64,000 nt of DNA, from NCBI GenBank assembly GCA_044220635.1, contig JBGAQP010000023.1, forward strand, positions 1-64,000. Reading direction: 5' to 3'. The first letter of the stretch is position 1; each line of letters opens with the position of its first letter. A program made the position numbers and the translations under genes. Source of the stretch: JBGAQP01 sp044220635. Its GTDB lineage: Bacteria; Pseudomonadota; Gammaproteobacteria; Burkholderiales; Usitatibacteraceae. Shown piece after piece: positions 60,937 to 64,000 of the stretch. The notes beneath the pieces are model-generated. The model had not been told where the DNA came from, searched no databases, and was given only the letters and a program-made list of their open reading frames with translations.

Positions 60937-62040
60937 TCAGCGCGCGGCGAGCGCGCGCTCCAGCGCGGCGAGGAAACGCTCGTTGTGCTCGGCGAGTCCG
61001 ACGGTCACGCGCAGGAACTCCGGCATCCCGTAGTTGGCAATGGGGCGCACGACCACGCCCTCGGCGAGGAGCGCGCGGTAGACGCGCTCGGCGTCGCCCA
61101 CGCGCACGGCGACGAAGTTGCCCCGCGACGGCAGGAACCCGAGGCCGAGGCGCTCGAAGCCGGCGGCGAGCTGCGCGAGGCCGGCGGCGTTCACCTCGCG
61201 GCTGCGCTCGAGGAACGCCTCGTCGTCGAGCGCGGCGCAGGCGGCCACCATCGCGAGGTGGTTCACGTTGAAGGGCTGGCGCACGCGATTCATGAGCTCG
61301 GCCACGTCGGGATGGCTCACGCCGTAGCCCACGCGCAGGCCCGCCAGGCCGTAGGCCTTCGAGAGGGTGCGCGTGACGACCACGTTCGGGAACTGCCTGA
61401 GCCAGCCGACCACGGGCGATTGCAGCTCCGGGGGAAGGTACTCGCCGTAGGCCTCGTCGATCACCACGAGGACGCGCGCCGGGACGCGCTCGAGGAACGC
61501 GCGCACCCGCTCCCAGGCGTTGAACGTGCCCGTGGGGTTGTTGGGGTTCGCGAGGAACGCGATCTTCGTGTCGGGGCGGATCGCCGCCGCGAGCGCCTCG
61601 AGGTCGGTGCCGTAGTCCTTCGCCGGGACCTCGATGCGGCGCGCGCCGACCGCCTGGATCGCGAGCGGGTACACCATGAAGGCGTGGCGGGAGTAGACCG
61701 CCGAGTCGGCGCCCGTGAGGAACGCCCGCGCCACGAGCTCGAGCACGTCGTTCGAGCCGTTGCCGAGCACGAGGCTCTCGGGCCCCACGCCGATCCGGCG
61801 CGAGATCGCCGCCTTCAGCTCGAAGCCGCTGCCGTCCGGATAGTAGGCGAGGCCGCCGAGCGCGCCGCGGATCGCCGCGATCGCCTTCGGGGAGGAGCCC
61901 AGGGGGTTCTCGTTCGAGGCGAGCTTGAGGATCGAGTCCTCCGCGAGGCCCAGCTCGCGGGCGGTCTCGGCGATCGGCTTGCCGGGCACGTAGGGGGCGA
62001 TCTCGCGGATGTGGGCGGGCGCCAGTTCGCGCAGGTTCAT
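60937..62040 (-). CDS. hisC: Histidinol-phosphate aminotransferase
   Basis: HisC transaminates imidazole-acetol phosphate in histidine synthesis; related enzymes also act on aromatic amino acids. The 367-residue PLP protein has KLASNENPLGSSPKA, LGNGSNDVLELV, FLANPNNPTGT, VIDEAYGEY, TRTLSKAYGLAGLRVGY with the PLP Lys, and RVTVGLAEHNERFL. ATG 62040 starts the conserved domain; the frame extends 17 codons upstream without conservation. Between pheA and tyrA it may serve both histidine and aromatic synthesis. Confidence 0.93.
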   Translation of the reverse strand: MNLRELAPAHIREIAPYVPGKPIAETARELGLAEDSILKLASNENPLGSSPKAIAAIRGALGGLAYYPDGSGFELKAAISRRIGVGPESLVLGNGSNDVLELVARAFLTGADSAVYSRHAFMVYPLAIQAVGARRIEVPAKDYGTDLEALAAAIRPDTKIAFLANPNNPTGTFNAWERVRAFLERVPARVLVVIDEAYGEYLPPELQSPVVGWLRQFPNVVVTRTLSKAYGLAGLRVGYGVSHPDVAELMNRVRQPFNVNHLAMVAACAALDDEAFLERSREVNAAGLAQLAAGFERLGLGFLPSRGNFVAVRVGDAERVYRALLAEGVVVRPIANYGMPEFLRVTVGLAEHNERFLAALERALAAR

Positions 62041-62077
62041 CGTCGGTGCGTCCTTGGGGAGCGGCGGAGGTCGGGCC

Positions 62078-63175
62078 TCACAGGACCGCAACCGGATAGG
62101 AGCCGAGGACCTTCAGGTAGCCCGCGATGCGTCCCACCTCCTCGAGCGCGGCCGCCACGTTCGCCTCGTCGCGATGGCCCTCGATGTCGACGAAGAAGAG
62201 GTACTCCCAGAGCGCGACCTTCGACGGTCGCGACTCGAACCGGGTCATCGACACCCCGCGCGTGGCGAAGGGCGTGAGCATCTCGTAGACGGCGCCGGCA
62301 CGATTGCGCGCCGAGAGCACGAGGGAAGTCTTGTCGCGCCCGGTGGGCCGGGGCTCGTAGCCGCCGAGCACGAGAAAGCGGGTCGTGTTGTTGGGCTCGT
62401 CCTCGATGTTGGTCGCGAGGATCGCGAGCCCGTAGCGCTCGGCGGCCATCTCGCCCGCCACCGCCGCCGACCCGGGCTCCTCGGCGGCCCGCCGCGCCGC
62501 CTCGGCGTTGCTCGAGACGGCCACGCGCTCGGCGTTGGGCACGTTGTTGTTGAGCCACTCGTGGCACTGGGCGAGGGACTGCCCGTGGGAGAAGATCCGC
62601 CGGATCGCGGGCAGGTCGGACGCCGACCGGCTCATGAGGTGGTGATGGACCCGCAGGAGCACCTCGCCGCACACCTTCAGGGGGGTCTGCGGCATGAGAT
62701 CGAGGGAGCGTCCGATCGCCCCCTCGGTCGAGTTCTCGATGGGGATGACGCCGAAGTCGGCCGCGCCCGACTCGACCGCGCGGAACACCTCGTCGATCGA
62801 CGGCGCGGGAGAGGTCTCGGCCGCGAGCCCGAAGTGCTTGAGCGAGGCGGCCTCGCTGAAGGTGCCCGCGGGGCCGAGGTAGGCGACCGTGATCGGCCGC
62901 TCGAGCGCGAGGCACGCCGACATGATCTCGCGGAAGAGCAGCGCCACCGTCTCGCCCGACAGGGGGCCGGGATTGCCCGTCTTGACGCGGCGCAGGACCT
63001 GCGCCTCGCGTTCCGGGCGGTAGGCCTGCCCGACCTTGAGCGTTCCGATCGCCCGGGCGAGGGTCGCGCGCTCGTTGAGCTTCGCGAGGATCTCGTCGTC
63101 GACGCGGTCGATCCGGGCGCGCAGGCGGTCGAGCTCCTCGGCCGACTTGCCCGCCGGCGCCCCCGCCTCGCTCAA
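62078..63175 (-). CDS. pheA: Bifunctional chorismate mutase / prephenate dehydratase (P-protein)
   Basis: PheA makes phenylpyruvate from chorismate. The 365-residue protein has an AroQ-type mutase domain (about residues 15-95: ELDRLRARIDRVDDEILAKLNER), a dehydratase domain (AYLGPAGTFSEAASLKHFG, PIENSTEGAIGRSLDL, NTTRFLVLGG) and a C-terminal ACT domain with MTRFESRPSKVALWEYLFFVDIEG. The start is TTG 63175, overlapping the serA stop in a TTGA, with no other start near the domain. Confidence 0.94.
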   Translation of the reverse strand: MSEAGAPAGKSAEELDRLRARIDRVDDEILAKLNERATLARAIGTLKVGQAYRPEREAQVLRRVKTGNPGPLSGETVALLFREIMSACLALERPITVAYLGPAGTFSEAASLKHFGLAAETSPAPSIDEVFRAVESGAADFGVIPIENSTEGAIGRSLDLMPQTPLKVCGEVLLRVHHHLMSRSASDLPAIRRIFSHGQSLAQCHEWLNNNVPNAERVAVSSNAEAARRAAEEPGSAAVAGEMAAERYGLAILATNIEDEPNNTTRFLVLGGYEPRPTGRDKTSLVLSARNRAGAVYEMLTPFATRGVSMTRFESRPSKVALWEYLFFVDIEGHRDEANVAAALEEVGRIAGYLKVLGSYPVAVL

Positions 63176-64000
63176 GCGGCGCCTCCGGCCGGCAGCGCCG
63201 GAACCGCGCGGATGGAGAGCACCCCCGGGATGGCCGCGATGCGCTCGACCAGCTCCGCAGCCGCGGGGCTGTCGAGGTCGACGAGGGTGTAGGCCATGTC
63301 CCCTCTGGACTTGTTGACCATGTTGTGGATGTTGAGGCCGGCTTGCGCCATCGTAGTCGAAATCTGACCCACCATGTTGGGCACGTTCGCGTTCGCGATC
63401 GCGATGCGGTGGGGCGACTCGCGCGCCATCTCCACGTTCGGGAAGTTGACCGCGTTGGCGATCGTGCCCTGCTCGAGGAACTCTCGCAGCTGGTCGACCA
63501 CCATGACCGCGCAGTTCTCCTCGGCCTCGCCCGTCGAGGCCCCCAGGTGCGGCAGCGCCACGACCGCCGGATGGCCCTGCAGCCGCGGGCTGGGGAAGTC
63601 GCACACGTAGCCGCCGAGGCGCCTGTCGGCGAGGCTCGCGAGCACCGCCTCCTCGTCGACGATCGCGTCCCGGGAGAAGTTGAGCAGCACGAGACCGCGG
63701 CGCGCCGCGGCCAGGCGCTTCGCGTCGATGAGGTGGCGCGTCTTCTCGCCGAGGGGGACGTGCAAGGTCGCGAAATCCGAGCCCTTGAGGAGTTCCTCGA
63801 TGGACTGGGCCTTGCGCACGCTCGCCGGCAGCCTCCAGGCGTTGTCCACCGTGATGTCCGGGTCGAAGCCGAGGACCTTCATGCCGAGCTTGATCGCCGT
63901 GTCGGCAACGAGGCCGCCGATGGCGCCCAGCCCCACGACGCCGAGCGTGCGCCCCGGCAGCTCGATGCCCGCGAACTGCTTCTTCGCCTCCTCGACGCGC
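63172..64000 (-). CDS. serA: D-3-phosphoglycerate dehydrogenase (5' end outside window)
   Basis: SerA oxidises 3-phosphoglycerate in serine synthesis. The visible 275 codons hold the Rossmann motif VVGLGAIGGLVADTAIKLG, then VPLGEKTRHLID, NFSRDAIVDEEAVLASL, YVCDFPSPRLQGHPAVVALPHLGAST with the catalytic His, and a C-terminal ACT domain (NMVGQISTTMAQAGLNIHNM). The N-terminal part lies past the right edge. It precedes pheA with a 4-base overlap. Confidence 0.93.
   Translation of the reverse strand, partial: RVEEAKKQFAGIELPGRTLGVVGLGAIGGLVADTAIKLGMKVLGFDPDITVDNAWRLPASVRKAQSIEELLKGSDFATLHVPLGEKTRHLIDAKRLAAARRGLVLLNFSRDAIVDEEAVLASLADRRLGGYVCDFPSPRLQGHPAVVALPHLGASTGEAEENCAVMVVDQLREFLEQGTIANAVNFPNVEMARESPHRIAIANANVPNMVGQISTTMAQAGLNIHNMVNKSRGDMAYTLVDLDSPAAAELVERIAAIPGVLSIRAVPALPAGGAA

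Noticed and set aside
58471..62277. 1268-codon open frame on the plus strand
   Set aside because: It runs antisense to aroA, tyrA and hisC, has Arg/Ala/Gly-rich low-complexity translation and no domain. It arises from high GC at third positions.

Overview
The window reads as a chromosome segment of a high-GC betaproteobacterium. The grounds are the polyhydroxybutyrate (PHB) locus with phaR, phasin, phaB and phaC, the nadE-glnB pair, and the long minus-strand block serA-pheA-hisC-tyrA-aroA-cmk-rpsA-ihfB-lapA-lapB-pyrF-ugd-rfaE1-hldD-comEA-cysM, whose order is typical of that class. The genus cannot be told from the sequence. I see no insertion sequence, prophage, CRISPR array, rRNA or tRNA. 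Coding density is very high and no stretch over 300 bases lacks a gene. GTG starts are common, neighbouring genes often overlap by 4 bases (ATGA, GTGA, TTGA), and very long antisense open frames are by-products of the GC-rich codon use.

Region 1 (1-6150) is the PHB locus: the repressor phaR (cut by the window edge), a phasin gene that lacks its N-terminal part behind an apparently intact promoter with two putative PhaR sites, a first phaB, a membrane PAS protein with a degenerate EAL domain, and the phaC-phaB2 pair on the other strand. Region 2 (6155-13700) holds a ZIP metal transporter, pgeF-rluD, bamD, and the polyphosphate pair ppk1/ppx with a SixA-like phosphatase. Region 3 (13700-31400) holds a DMT exporter, ybbA-ybbP with tesA-mnmH, an ankyrin protein, a Ser/Thr kinase fused to a cyclic-nucleotide-binding domain, ispD-ispF, mltF, serS with a histidine phosphatase, ftsK-lolA-rarA and a Crp-type regulator.

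Region 4 (31600-42450) is one dense plus-strand run: trxB, an Smr-domain gene, an aminoarabinose (Ara4N) lipid A set (arnT, one small flippase-like gene, arnB, arnC and arnA split into two genes, without arnD), then purE-purK, a DUF2807 protein and mtfA. Region 5 (42460-48520) holds a 45-residue membrane protein, nadE-glnB, a FemAB/GNAT-like protein, a DEDD exonuclease, an MDR reductase and cysM. Region 6 (48560-64000) is the conserved minus-strand supercluster. It makes aromatic amino acids, histidine-type aminotransferase, cytidylate kinase, S1, IHF-beta, LapAB, UDP-glucuronate and ADP-heptose.

Envelope work is a recurring theme. ugd can feed UDP-glucuronate to the Arn genes, rfaE1 and hldD make the heptose for the LPS core, LapAB are LPS-linked, and BamD, LolA, MltF and FtsK serve the outer membrane and cell wall. 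No wholly unknown multi-gene system stands out. The most notable observations are the start-less phasin with its retained promoter and operators, the terminator just ahead of phaB1, the degenerate EAL gene inside the PHB locus, the lysine-tailed ComEA, the kinase/cNMP fusion, and two unrecognised small genes (a 45-residue membrane protein and a lipoprotein coupled to hldD).
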